From: Saprospiraceae bacterium | Lineage (GTDB): Bacteria > Bacteroidota > Bacteroidia > Chitinophagales > Saprospiraceae | Assembly: GCA_020629935.1 (NCBI GenBank) | Contig: JAHDCJ010000055.1 | Location: 1-34,655, forward strand | DNA: 34,655 bases | Direction: 5' to 3' | In this document: piece by piece, positions 7,120 to 14,905 of the stretch | How the letters are laid out: each line of letters opens with the position of its first letter | Position numbering within the stretch: the first letter of the stretch is position 1 | Position numbers and translations under genes: made by a program | Notes under the pieces: generated by a model | Database searches by the model: none | The model's input: only the letters and a program-made list of their open reading frames with translations | Told to the model about the DNA's origin: nothing

Positions 7120-8713
7120 GATTGTGAACATCAATTTAGGCGGTTACCCTTTTACGATTGATGACGATGCTTTTAATCATCTTAATGCGTATTTAAATTC
7201 GATCAAAAAACATTTCAAACAGTCAGAAGGTTGTGACGAAATTGTTTCTGATATTGAAATTCGAATTGCGGAGCTTTTTAAAGAAAAATCAAAAGAAGGG
7301 CAAATTGTGAGCATGCCGCTCGTATCAGAAGTTATCCAAACTATGGGAAAACCAGAAGAGTTTGGAGGCGAACCAGAAACATCCCATACTGGAAGTCACG
7401 CCCAAAAAGGAGATGACGAGGGCTTGAATTTTAAACCAGGGAAACGATTATTTAGAAATCCTGACGATAAAGTACTAGCGGGTGTTTGTTCGGGTTTAAG
7501 TGCATACTTTGGCATACAAGACCCCGTGTGGATTCGAGCATTAGTTGCCTTAGCTTTTTTCGCTGGTGGCACTGGTTTCATTCCTTATTTCATCTTATGG
7601 ATAATTGTTCCTGAAGCCAAAACATCTGCCGATAAATTGGCGATGAAAGGGGAGCCTATTAATGCTTCCAATATCGCGAAGACAATAGAAAATGAAGTCG
7701 ACAATTTAAAACAACGTTTCAATGAATTTGAGGAAGATTTTAATTCCAATTATTCACAAGGAAAAAAAAAAGGAGGGAATCAGTCGAAGAATACTAAATC
7801 TGGTGGTAAGCATCTGGTGGGATCCTTTTTCTCTTTTCTGGGAAGAATAATCAAAGGCATAAGTTCGATCATAGGGAAGTTTGGACGAACCATTGTTCTA
7901 TTTTTTACAGGCATTTTGATCTTTATTTTTATTGTAGTTTGGATTGCAGTTATTGGAAGCATTGTTATTTATTATCCATATCAATCCTTTTTTACCTCCT
8001 CCTCGCTTACTGGACTTTTGGCTTTAGTCTCTTTAGTGATGGTTATTGGAATACCATTCTTGTTTGTTGTACAATTGTTGTTTCGATTAGGAGGATTTAG
8101 AACTCGATCTAGTTTTCAAATGAATATGGCCTTAGGCTCTTTATGGTTTTTATGTTTAACTACATTGGCTGTATTTGGAGGAAAAACAGTAGCTGACTTT
8201 AGCGAGGAGATGACCATTGAAGATCAAATCAATTTTGATTATTCTGGAGATACTTTGTTCCTAAATGCAAACAGAAGAATTGAAGGACCAGCAATGACGT
8301 TTAATAATATTCATTTAAAAAATAAGCAAATACAATCGGAAATGGTTTATTTGAATATTAAGAAAAGTGATAGCAATAATTTTAAACTTAAGCAATATAA
8401 AATTTCAAGAGGGAATACCGTTGGGGAAGCCGAAAGTCGAGCAAAAGAGATTGACAACAAACTCGAAGCCAATGGGAATAAGATTACATTTGATCGTTTA
8501 TTTGTATTAGATAAAGGTTCCAAATGGAGAGCTCAAGAAGTACGATACGATTTGTTTATTCCTGAAAATAAAATTGTTGTTTTTGATAATCAAGTACCTG
8601 GAATGATCCGAGCTCCACGTGCTATGTTAGGAAGGTCAGCTTATCATTTAAAGAACAAAACCGTGCAGATGAAAAAAGAAAGTTTAATCTGTTTAAATTG
8701 TCCAGAGGACTAA
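7112..8713 (+). CDS. PspC-domain membrane protein
   Basis: A 533-residue protein starting at ATG 7112, inside the last codons of padR; an earlier TTG at 7070 would overlap padR by 50 nt and adds no conserved sequence. Residues about 1-90 form a soluble N-terminal domain (NKIVNINLGGYPFTIDDDA) common in Bacteroidota PspC proteins. The PspC domain follows (about 125-195: KRLFRNPDDKVLAGVCSGLSAYF, then a transmembrane helix ending in WIIVPEAKTSA). A charged coiled-coil-like linker (about 200-235) precedes three or four membrane helices (about 260-370), and the C-terminal 160 residues look like an exported beta-rich domain. PspC-type proteins sense envelope stress; control by the co-transcribed PadR is the likely regulation. 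A terminator follows. Confidence 0.9.
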   Translation: MNKIVNINLGGYPFTIDDDAFNHLNAYLNSIKKHFKQSEGCDEIVSDIEIRIAELFKEKSKEGQIVSMPLVSEVIQTMGKPEEFGGEPETSHTGSHAQKGDDEGLNFKPGKRLFRNPDDKVLAGVCSGLSAYFGIQDPVWIRALVALAFFAGGTGFIPYFILWIIVPEAKTSADKLAMKGEPINASNIAKTIENEVDNLKQRFNEFEEDFNSNYSQGKKKGGNQSKNTKSGGKHLVGSFFSFLGRIIKGISSIIGKFGRTIVLFFTGILIFIFIVVWIAVIGSIVIYYPYQSFFTSSSLTGLLALVSLVMVIGIPFLFVVQLLFRLGGFRTRSSFQMNMALGSLWFLCLTTLAVFGGKTVADFSEEMTIEDQINFDYSGDTLFLNANRRIEGPAMTFNNIHLKNKQIQSEMVYLNIKKSDSNNFKLKQYKISRGNTVGEAESRAKEIDNKLEANGNKITFDRLFVLDKGSKWRAQEVRYDLFIPENKIVVFDNQVPGMIRAPRAMLGRSAYHLKNKTVQMKKESLICLNCPED

Positions 8714-8773
8714 AATTTAACAAAAAAACATTAAAAATATACGGGTATTTTTTACCCAAAGATGAATTGTGAG

Positions 8774-8814
8774 AGAGGTGGCCCCTTCAATGGAAGGCGT
8801 TGCCTCTTTTTTTT
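8774..8814 (+). terminator. Rho-independent terminator of the padR-pspC operon
   Basis: A hairpin with AGAGG (8774-8778) pairing CCTCT (8803-8807), plus an inner CCTTC/GAAGG helix, is followed by eight T. It lies 60 nt after the PspC stop codon. The T tract touches the stop codon of the convergent gene at 8813. Confidence 0.85.
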
Positions 8815-9694
8815 ATACTTCCAATCCTTTATGATTAATCACTGGATTATTGGGGGTCAATGGATTTTGATTTAATAGATTAGACATTGCTAAAAATGAT
8901 TTTGGCAGTACTTCACGAAATCGCTGCGGGGCATTAAAAAAGTGTTCCACCGCTACTCCAAAATATTCTTCCTTTGGTAAAGGCGCATAAAACTTTTCAA
9001 AATTATCTGTCCATCTTCTTATCTCACTAAGTTTCGCAATAAAATATCCATCTCGATCGGCAATCGGTTGATCTAATTTTATAAAATCATCTAATCCTAT
9101 TTTCATTTGATCTTGTAGAAAAAGAGCAAATTGATGCAAAGCCATATTATAGGACTTATGTGGATATCGTATACCTTTGATCATTGGGTCTGTCGCAATA
9201 ATCAAACAACCATCGGCAATGTCTACTTCTCCTGCATGAAATTCTTGAATTTTTGGGGTATGAAATTGTTGTCGATAAAATACAAGTATTCCCAATTCTT
9301 CCAATAAAAAATCTTTCAATCCAAAAGTAATTTGTACCGCATTGGCCAAAGTTAGTCCTTTAATTTCTTCGGGTATTTGAGGCATTTCTTTTGACAAATA
9401 TTCTTTATCTATTTCGAAAACACCCATTCTCCCCCCAAATCGACGGCGCTCTTTTTTGTTTAAATTATGATAATATGGAAATGTCTTCGCCAATACCGCT
9501 GCCATCTCTGGATCTAATTTTGGTGGATTTTTTTTATACCACCATAAATTAATTTGTACTCTAAAAATATACACTAACATGATGTATATCACCATCGGCA
9601 ATAATACATAAGCCATCATCGACTTATCTTCTAGCATAAAGAAAACACCCGAAGCCAATAAAAAAACAGGAAAAATCAATACAAGTGCAGGCAT
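8813..9694 (-). CDS. Membrane-anchored MtfA-like (M90) protein lacking the zinc-protease motif
   Basis: The 293-residue protein begins with two transmembrane helices (about 3-20 and 27-45). The remainder resembles the MtfA/M90 peptidase fold. It has the FPYYHNLNKKERRRF segment (about 72-86), the LTLANAVQITFGL segment where family members have an Ala-rich helix, and an ILVFY strand. Where M90 enzymes carry HEFAH, this sequence reads H187-Q188-F189-A190-L191: the catalytic Glu is Gln and the second zinc His is Leu. Protease activity is therefore unlikely, and a binding or regulatory role is possible. The reading frame is intact, so this is not a decayed pseudogene. It is convergent with the PspC gene and lies about 70 bp from the ceramide reductase gene on the same strand. 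The family assignment is by eye. Confidence 0.7.
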   Translation of the reverse strand: MPALVLIFPVFLLASGVFFMLEDKSMMAYVLLPMVIYIMLVYIFRVQINLWWYKKNPPKLDPEMAAVLAKTFPYYHNLNKKERRRFGGRMGVFEIDKEYLSKEMPQIPEEIKGLTLANAVQITFGLKDFLLEELGILVFYRQQFHTPKIQEFHAGEVDIADGCLIIATDPMIKGIRYPHKSYNMALHQFALFLQDQMKIGLDDFIKLDQPIADRDGYFIAKLSEIRRWTDNFEKFYAPLPKEEYFGVAVEHFFNAPQRFREVLPKSFLAMSNLLNQNPLTPNNPVINHKGLEV

Positions 9695-9761
9695 ATATCT
9701 TTTATTCTTTTAATAGAAGTTATTTAAAATTTCATAAAAATAACGCAAAAATATCTTTTCG

Positions 9762-10763
9762 CTACATCCAACCTTTTTCTTTATACCAAGTTAAGGTTTC
9801 TTCTATCCGTTTTGCAATCGGTTTTGCTTCTGAATATCCCAAATCTCTTCTCGCCTTTTCAGATTTACAAGACCAACTATCTTGTATTATTTCATTCGCT
9901 TTATCTAAATTCAATGTGGGCAAACCTTTCCGAAAAAAACTAAAAAACTGATTGATCCCTCCTACTACGTAAATCATAAAATGAGGTACACGTAATTTAA
10001 TGGGTTGCTTATTTAATATCTTTGCGGTTATTGCTGTAATCTCATCCCAAGAATATTCGGGTTGAATAGAACCCAAAAAATACGCCTCTCCTACTTTCCC
10101 TTTTTCCGCAGCTAAAATAAATCCGTAAACTAAATCTTTGACATGTACCATACTCAAAGTCTTCGGACGAAAACCAATTTGAGCAAATACTCCTTTTTTA
10201 ATCGATTGAAAATAAATCAAAATATCTGAATCTCGCTCGCCAAAAACCGCTGGAGGACGTACGATCACAATAGGTAATCGGGCTTGATATTCCGCCACCA
10301 GTATTTCTTGCGCTTTCTTGCTTTCTCCATATAAACTCACTGGATTAAATGGATCGCTTTCTTCTACTGGCTGACCGACTTTAGTTGGTCCAGTAGAAGC
10401 TAAACTACTAACCACAATGATTTTCTGAATAGAAGAAGCACCCAAAGCTGCTTTCAATACATTTTCAGTCATTTCTACATTGCCTTTTAAATACGCCTCC
10501 TTGTTTTTTGCCCGAACTAGACCTGCTACATGAAATATGTATGTCGCATCTTTCACCACATCACGCATTGCCTCCACCTCTTCTAAACCACAACGAACAA
10601 TCTCAATAGGCAAAGCATCAATCCATTTCGAATTGCTCGTTTTTCGAAGAATACAAGTTACTGCATATCCTTCCGACACTAGCCTTTCCACTAAATGACT
10701 ACCCACAAATCCATTGGCGCCAGTAACTACTGCTTTTTGCTTTTCTTGTGCTCCATCTTTCAT
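9762..10763 (-). CDS. cerR: Extended SDR oxidoreductase, probable ceramide reductase
   Basis: This 333-residue NAD(P)-dependent epimerase/dehydratase-type short-chain reductase has an N-terminal Rossmann motif TGANGFVG (14-21) and active-site residues S119/S120, Y145 and K149 (YGESK). The length is typical of extended SDRs such as dihydroflavonol reductase relatives. It is divergent from serine palmitoyltransferase and a GNAT-type acyltransferase. In Caulobacter and Bacteroides the same three families make ceramide, and the SDR member reduces the 3-keto group after acylation. The specific function is inferred from that gene company; the SDR fold itself is clear. The upstream region of about 350 bp is shared with spt, so the two directions may be co-regulated. 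Confidence 0.75.
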   Translation of the reverse strand: MKDGAQEKQKAVVTGANGFVGSHLVERLVSEGYAVTCILRKTSNSKWIDALPIEIVRCGLEEVEAMRDVVKDATYIFHVAGLVRAKNKEAYLKGNVEMTENVLKAALGASSIQKIIVVSSLASTGPTKVGQPVEESDPFNPVSLYGESKKAQEILVAEYQARLPIVIVRPPAVFGERDSDILIYFQSIKKGVFAQIGFRPKTLSMVHVKDLVYGFILAAEKGKVGEAYFLGSIQPEYSWDEITAITAKILNKQPIKLRVPHFMIYVVGGINQFFSFFRKGLPTLNLDKANEIIQDSWSCKSEKARRDLGYSEAKPIAKRIEETLTWYKEKGWM

Positions 10764-11111
10764 AAGCCATAAATTTAATACAAAAATCCTGTTTTCAGCT
10801 ATTGATCTTATGAAATACGAAATCCAAATAAAAAATCAATCTATGGGTATTAAGATCACGTTATTATTACCTGACCTTTTCTTATGGGTAAAATCCATTA
10901 TAAGTCCTTGGTTTATAGGCTCAAACCTTGCTTCGGTTTTTAGGAATTAAAAAACAGCTAAAACAATTAATAATCAGCGACTTGTAAAATAATCATGGTA
11001 TCTTTTTTAAACAACTGCTTAATATGTATCTTTACCGCAAACAATCCACATGCATTTAATGTAGATTTTTGTTTTTGTTTAATACCTTTAGTTTAACACA
11101 ATTATTTCAGT
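10764..11111. other. Divergent intergenic region between cerR and spt
   Basis: This 348-bp A/T-rich region has no plausible gene. It must contain promoters in both directions. A near-consensus -7 box (TATCTTTA, 11027-11034) could serve spt, giving a leader of about 75 nt, but no TTG at a normal distance supports it. Around 10910-10940, GGTTT, AAACC and GGTTT occur in series and could form two alternative 5-bp stems. That is weak evidence for a regulatory fold. No operator palindrome stands out. Confidence 0.5.
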
Positions 11112-12326
11112 ATGTCTGAAAAAGTACAAATGAAAAAACTCTTCGAAAAATGTCATGCTTATACTAGAGCTGACGATGTAAAATCAATAGGAATATATCC
11201 TTACTTTAGAGCCATTCAGGAAAGTGAAGGCCCTGTAGTACGTATGGAAGGCCGACCAATTGTTATGGCTGGGTCTAATAATTACCTTGGATTAACAGCC
11301 CACCCGCGAGTTAAAGAAGCTGCTATTAAGGCATTAGAAAAATATGGTTCTAGTTGCTCAGGTTCTCGATATCTCACAGGAACGATCGACCTCCATGAAG
11401 AACTGGAACAAAAGCTTGCGGAATATGTAGGTAAAGAATCTGCCTTGCTTTTTAGTACAGGTTATCAAACAGGACAAGGTGTAATTACTCCTTTAGTCGG
11501 ACGTGGAGATTATTTAATCTCTGACAAAGATAATCATGCTTCTATCGTAGCTGGAAATTTAATCGCTCGGGGAGGAATGAATACTGACATCAGACGTTTT
11601 CGACATGGGGACATGGATCACCTTGAAAAAATTCTACAAAAAATTCCTGAAGACGCAGGAAAACTAATTGTAACCGATGGAGTCTTTAGCACCTTTGGAA
11701 ACATAGTAGAACTAGATAAACTTTCTGCTTTAGCTAAACAATATAATGCCCAATTATTAGTAGATGATGCACACGCTTTTGGTGTAATCGGAAAAGAAGG
11801 AAGAGGCACCGCCTCAGAATTTGGCCTTGTAGATGACGTCGATTTAACGATTTGTACCTTTAGTAAAACATTGGCTTCTTTAGGTGGTTTTGTTGCAGGA
11901 GATGAGCGAGTGATTAATTACTTAAAACATCATTCCCCTGCGCTTATTTTTAGTGCTTCCCCTACTCCATCTTCTGTTGCAGCGGCATTAGCAGCCTTAG
12001 ATTTACTGAAAGAAAATCCAGGCTTAGTAGATCGTTTAGCCACCAATGCACAACGTGTTCGTACGGGTCTTTTAGATGCAGGTTTTAATGTGACTCCTGG
12101 TCGTACCGCCATCGTTCCTGTAATTATTGGAGATGACAACAAAGCCTTCCAACTTTGGAAAGGTTTATTCGATGCGGGTATTTTTGTCAATGTATTTATT
12201 TCGCCTGCTACTCCTCCAGGAAAAGCAATGATGCGAAATAGTTTTATGGCAACCCATGAAGATGAGCATCTTGATTTTGTAGTAGAAACGTATAAAAAAG
12301 TTGGTAAAAAATTAGGCATCATTTAA
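11112..12326 (+). CDS. spt: Serine palmitoyltransferase
   Basis: This 404-residue PLP-dependent alpha-oxoamine synthase condenses serine with a long-chain acyl thioester to give 3-ketosphinganine, the first step of sphingolipid synthesis. Visible family features are SNNYLGL (55-61), [13 protein letters not shown] (79-91), the cofactor-stacking H142 in DNHAS, D218 and H221 in the VDDAHAFG cofactor loop, and the Schiff-base lysine K252 in TFSKTLAS. Length and motifs fit the soluble bacterial homodimeric enzyme. Related enzymes (KBL, BioF) share the fold. The sphingolipid assignment rests on the N-terminus and on the acyltransferase and SDR reductase beside it. It is followed after 42 nt by the probable ceramide synthase. 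Confidence 0.9.
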   Translation: MSEKVQMKKLFEKCHAYTRADDVKSIGIYPYFRAIQESEGPVVRMEGRPIVMAGSNNYLGLTAHPRVKEAAIKALEKYGSSCSGSRYLTGTIDLHEELEQKLAEYVGKESALLFSTGYQTGQGVITPLVGRGDYLISDKDNHASIVAGNLIARGGMNTDIRRFRHGDMDHLEKILQKIPEDAGKLIVTDGVFSTFGNIVELDKLSALAKQYNAQLLVDDAHAFGVIGKEGRGTASEFGLVDDVDLTICTFSKTLASLGGFVAGDERVINYLKHHSPALIFSASPTPSSVAAALAALDLLKENPGLVDRLATNAQRVRTGLLDAGFNVTPGRTAIVPVIIGDDNKAFQLWKGLFDAGIFVNVFISPATPPGKAMMRNSFMATHEDEHLDFVVETYKKVGKKLGII

Positions 12327-12368
12327 TCTTGAATTTCTTGTTTTAAAACCCACAAAATTCCACATCCA

Positions 12369-13481
12369 ATGATAAAGATTGTAAAGGTTGAAAGTAAAAA
12401 ACAACTTAAAGCATTTATTCGCCTTCCTTGGAAAATCTATAAAGATGATCCGCATTGGGTACCACCTTTATTAATGGATCTTAAAGAACGATTTCATCAC
12501 AAATTTTCTTTCTATGAAATCGGGACCCAAGAAAATTATCTTGCCTATAAAAATGACGAACTCGTCGGTCGAATTTCTGCAATCGAAAACCGAGAATTCA
12601 ATAAAGAGCATAATGACAAAACGGGCTTCTTTGGTTATTTCGAATGCATCGATGACCAAGAAGTCGCTAATCAACTTTTAGATACCGTCAAAGCTTGGTT
12701 AACGAAACGGGGCTTAAATAAAATGCATGGCCCTGCTAGTCCTTCCAGTAATCATGATTATGGTTGCCTAGTCGAAGGTTTTGATGATCGCCCCAAAATG
12801 CTCATGCCGCATAACCCGCCTTACTATCAAAATCTATTTAGAACATATGGTTTTGACAAATGTATGGGCCTCTTAGCCTATAAATTAAATGCGGAAGATG
12901 TACTCAAAAACGAGAAGCTAATCCGGGTTTCAAAAATGGTAAAAGAACGATACAACTTTACCATTCGACCAATCAACATGAAAGATCTTAAAACTGAGGT
13001 TGGTCATATTCGACGAATTTACAACGCCGCTTGGGAAAAGAATTATGGATTTGTTCCAATGACCGAAAAGGAAATTAAGGAATACGAAAAAGCGGTCAAA
13101 ATGATCGCAGAACCTTCACTCATCCTTTTTGGAGAAATCAATGGCGAAGTGGTGGGAATGGTCCTTGCTCTTCTTGATTACTTTCATGTATTCAAACAAA
13201 TGGACGGCCGCTTGTTTCCATTTAATTTCTTAAAAATGTACACTAAAAAGAAAGAAATTGATTGGCTACGTGTGATGCTTTTAGGCATTTTACCAGAGCA
13301 TCGTCGCAAAGGTTTAGACTCTGTTTTTTATCATGAACTCATTAAAAATGGTTTGGAACTCGGGCTCAAATATGGAGAAGCCAGTTGGATTTTAGAAGAC
13401 AATGCCATGATGAACAGAGGACTTAAAGTAGTGAACGGTGAAGTCTATAAAACGTACCATGTTTTTGAAATGCCCATCTAA
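12369..13481 (+). CDS. bcerS: GNAT-family N-acyltransferase, probable bacterial ceramide synthase
   Basis: This 370-residue protein begins with a typical segment of this family (RLPWKIYKDDPHWVPPL, about 18-34) and has MPHNPPYYQNLFRTYGFDK near 141-159. A C-terminal GNAT-like acyl-CoA/ACP fold (about 230-340) includes the GILPEHRRKGLD pyrophosphate-binding loop near 308-319. Such proteins N-acylate the long-chain base and are the bacterial ceramide synthases described from Caulobacter; close relatives sit beside spt in Bacteroidota. It lies 42 nt downstream of spt and 2 nt upstream of the YbaK-like gene. The acyltransferase fold is clear; the ceramide synthase role is inferred from the context. 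Confidence 0.75.
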   Translation: MIKIVKVESKKQLKAFIRLPWKIYKDDPHWVPPLLMDLKERFHHKFSFYEIGTQENYLAYKNDELVGRISAIENREFNKEHNDKTGFFGYFECIDDQEVANQLLDTVKAWLTKRGLNKMHGPASPSSNHDYGCLVEGFDDRPKMLMPHNPPYYQNLFRTYGFDKCMGLLAYKLNAEDVLKNEKLIRVSKMVKERYNFTIRPINMKDLKTEVGHIRRIYNAAWEKNYGFVPMTEKEIKEYEKAVKMIAEPSLILFGEINGEVVGMVLALLDYFHVFKQMDGRLFPFNFLKMYTKKKEIDWLRVMLLGILPEHRRKGLDSVFYHELIKNGLELGLKYGEASWILEDNAMMNRGLKVVNGEVYKTYHVFEMPI

Positions 13482-13483
13482 TC

Positions 13484-13942
13484 ATGGAGACGGTAGTTAC
13501 TAAAAAATTAGACGCACTTCACATTGCTTATCGTTTACTTCCTCACCGAGACGAAGTCTATTCTGCAAAGGAAGCCGCCAAACAACGCGGTATTCATTTG
13601 AATCAAATCACCAAATGTATGTTGTGTTATGACAAGAAGAAAAACCTAATTGCCTTTCTTGTTCCGGGTAGTGGCACTTTAGATTTTAAGAAAGCTCGAA
13701 AAGCCATACAAAGCAATAAAATGTCTTGGGTGAAACCCGAAATTTTGCAAGAAAATTATGGTCTAACTATTGGGGCCATTTCTCCTGTGCAACTCATAGG
13801 GAAAGCTCGTTTTGTTATTGATCAAATCTTATTCGAACAAGAAGAAATCGCTATAAGTTCGGGACAACCAGGTAGTGGCGTAATGCTCCTGTCCAAAGAT
13901 CTTATTCAAATTTGCGAAGCCGAAGTATTTATGATTGTTTAA
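13484..13942 (+). CDS. YbaK/ProX-type aminoacyl-tRNA deacylase domain protein
   Basis: This 152-residue protein has the YbaK fold, found in enzymes that hydrolyse mischarged aminoacyl-tRNAs such as Cys-tRNA(Pro). The conserved lysine is K44 in the ITKCML segment, and the late glycine loop SSGQPGSG (about 124-131) matches the family's GxxxP-type substrate loop. The length is that of a free-standing editing protein. No membrane segments are present. Its start codon is 2 nt after the ceramide synthase stop, so it is co-transcribed with the sphingolipid genes. The pairing may have no functional meaning. The tRNA specificity cannot be read here. Confidence 0.85.
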   Translation: METVVTKKLDALHIAYRLLPHRDEVYSAKEAAKQRGIHLNQITKCMLCYDKKKNLIAFLVPGSGTLDFKKARKAIQSNKMSWVKPEILQENYGLTIGAISPVQLIGKARFVIDQILFEQEEIAISSGQPGSGVMLLSKDLIQICEAEVFMIV

Positions 13943-13947
13943 TATTT

Positions 13948-14064
13948 GGGGCCATCGCAGATAAATAAAATTTATCTGCGTCGCTACGTTTCAGGGCTCG
14001 CTAATCGCTCGGCTATTCGTCGCTTATTTCATGCGCTCCTCATATCGGCTCCTACGTCGCCCCC
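13948..14064 (-). repeat. GC-rich structured repeat beside the REP-type transposase (E3)
   Basis: This noncoding block of about 117 bp is much richer in G/C than its surroundings. On the minus strand it begins with GGGG (14064-14061) and ends with CCCC (13951-13948), which can clamp it. Just inside the 3' end is a perfect 11-bp hairpin (13956-13966 with 13970-13980, loop AAA). GTAG lies 3 nt before the foot of this hairpin. Inside, GCGACG occurs three times and AGCCGA twice on the minus strand. The layout of clamp, core and terminal perfect hairpin recalls E1 and E2, but the core sequence differs. Its position directly 3' of the transposase suggests a REP/BIME-like target. Confidence 0.6.
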
Positions 14065-14100
14065 TTTCACATCGCTTGTCCAAGATCGTTGTCTGTAAAA

Positions 14101-14640
14101 TCATTTATTATATTTTTCTCGCTTTTTCTCCTCCCATTTAATCGGATTCCTTTTGATATAAATAGAAATATTTTGAAATGCGCGTTCGTCTCTTATAATG
14201 TGTTCCCAATAATTTCGTTCCCACAATCTCTTCCTAAATGGCGTCCATTCTTTGGTCTTGACTCCTCGAATATATGCAACCGTGGTTATCGACTTAAATG
14301 CTCCGACCATATCACCAATTGCGGGGACAATCCCCGTCGGGGCAATCCCTTGTGGTTGCCCCGACGGAGGAACGGTGATTTGTATGATCGCGTGAAAATG
14401 GTCTGGCATGATGACAAACTCATGCAATCGGATATTTGGGAAACGATTAGGCAATGCCATCCATTCTTTTTGGACGGTATTGCCCGCATCATTTAAATTC
14501 ATTTTTCCATTACTAATCTCCCCAAACAAACATCTTCGATCTTGTGTACAAATGGTTATAAAATAATACCCTGGTTGGGTATAATCATATCCTTTCAATC
14601 GGATCGATTGCCGATTATGGATTTTAGGATTATATTTCAT
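14101..14640 (-). CDS. REP-associated tyrosine transposase (RAYT, IS200-like Y1 family)
   Basis: This 179-residue HUH-family single-strand DNA transposase has the metal-binding pair H81-F82-H83 in IMPDHFHAII and the likely nucleophile Y144 in RNYWEHIIRDE. The N-terminus (RLKGYDYTQPGYYFITICT, 14-32) is typical of RAYT proteins, which act on REP-type palindromes instead of forming classical insertion sequences. Between the HUH motif and the GAFKSITT helix lies a Gly/Pro-rich insert (about 91-109). Part of it (92-103) is encoded by a perfect 12-bp palindrome. A GC-rich structured repeat lies 36 nt past the stop codon. No terminal inverted repeats or target duplication are visible. The frame and key residues are intact, so the enzyme may be active. 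Confidence 0.92.
   Translation of the reverse strand: MKYNPKIHNRQSIRLKGYDYTQPGYYFITICTQDRRCLFGEISNGKMNLNDAGNTVQKEWMALPNRFPNIRLHEFVIMPDHFHAIIQITVPPSGQPQGIAPTGIVPAIGDMVGAFKSITTVAYIRGVKTKEWTPFRKRLWERNYWEHIIRDERAFQNISIYIKRNPIKWEEKKREKYNK
14334..14367. repeat. Palindrome inside the RAYT reading frame
   Basis: A perfect 12-bp inverted repeat (CCGTCGGGGCAA at 14334-14345, TTGCCCCGACGG at 14356-14367) with a 10-nt loop lies inside the transposase gene and encodes residues 92-103 in frame. A second small hairpin (GGGGA/TCCCC) lies next to it, at about 14323-14335. It is far richer in G/C than the rest of the gene. From memory, similar GGGGCAA...TTGCCCC palindromes recur in other genomes and in other RAYT genes; this was not checked. 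Confidence 0.85.
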
Positions 14641-14665
14641 TCTTCATATATTTAAAAGCAAGTAC

Positions 14666-14893
14666 TCACTTATTCTCTTTTTCGTTCCCATGCTTATAAT
14701 GTCCTGTGATTTTTGCAAGCTTCAACTGGGTGGAATCACGATCAGCTGATTTAGCAAATTGCAAAAAATTAAAGGCTATTTTTCCTTTAACGATCTTGAT
14801 CATTTTTTGATCTCTATAGATCATTACTTTGGAAGTATCTTTTAGTACTATATATGAAAAGGGTCTGTTTTTTAATTGATTATTTTTATCCAT
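14666..14893 (-). CDS. Small conserved-looking protein linked to the PARG-like gene
   Basis: This 75-residue basic protein has no signal peptide, membrane segment or known catalytic motif that I can see. The core reads as a short beta-rich unit (FSYIVLKDTSKVMIYRDQKMIKIVKG, about 13-38) followed by a helix (IAFNFLQFAKSA) and a charged tail with ITGHYKHGNE. Similar short proteins of the form FSY-x-V...G-K-x(2-4)-KFL...A-K-x-T-G-N/H-Y/F-K-GNE occur in other bacteria as far as I recall, without an assigned role. It starts 12 nt after the PARG-like gene's stop, so it is probably co-transcribed with it. Its role is unknown. Confidence 0.7.
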   Translation of the reverse strand: MDKNNQLKNRPFSYIVLKDTSKVMIYRDQKMIKIVKGKIAFNFLQFAKSADRDSTQLKLAKITGHYKHGNEKENK

Positions 14894-14905
14894 TACAAAG
14901 AAAAA

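Noticed and set aside
11930..12322. 130-residue open frame antisense to serine palmitoyltransferase
   Set aside because: It is a shadow of a clear gene, with a composition unlike a protein family and no promoter of its own.
13956..13980. Hairpin as a rho-independent terminator of the ceramide operon
   Set aside because: No T tract follows on the plus strand. It fits better as the terminal hairpin of structured repeat E3, though it might still slow transcription.
14089..14496. 135-residue open frame antisense to the transposase
   Set aside because: It runs through the E3 edge, the transposase complement and the palindrome. No known family or sensible composition is seen.
14101..14640. Complete insertion sequence around the Y1 transposase
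   Set aside because: No terminal ends, second gene or target duplication are visible. The REP-associated type does not form classical insertion sequences.
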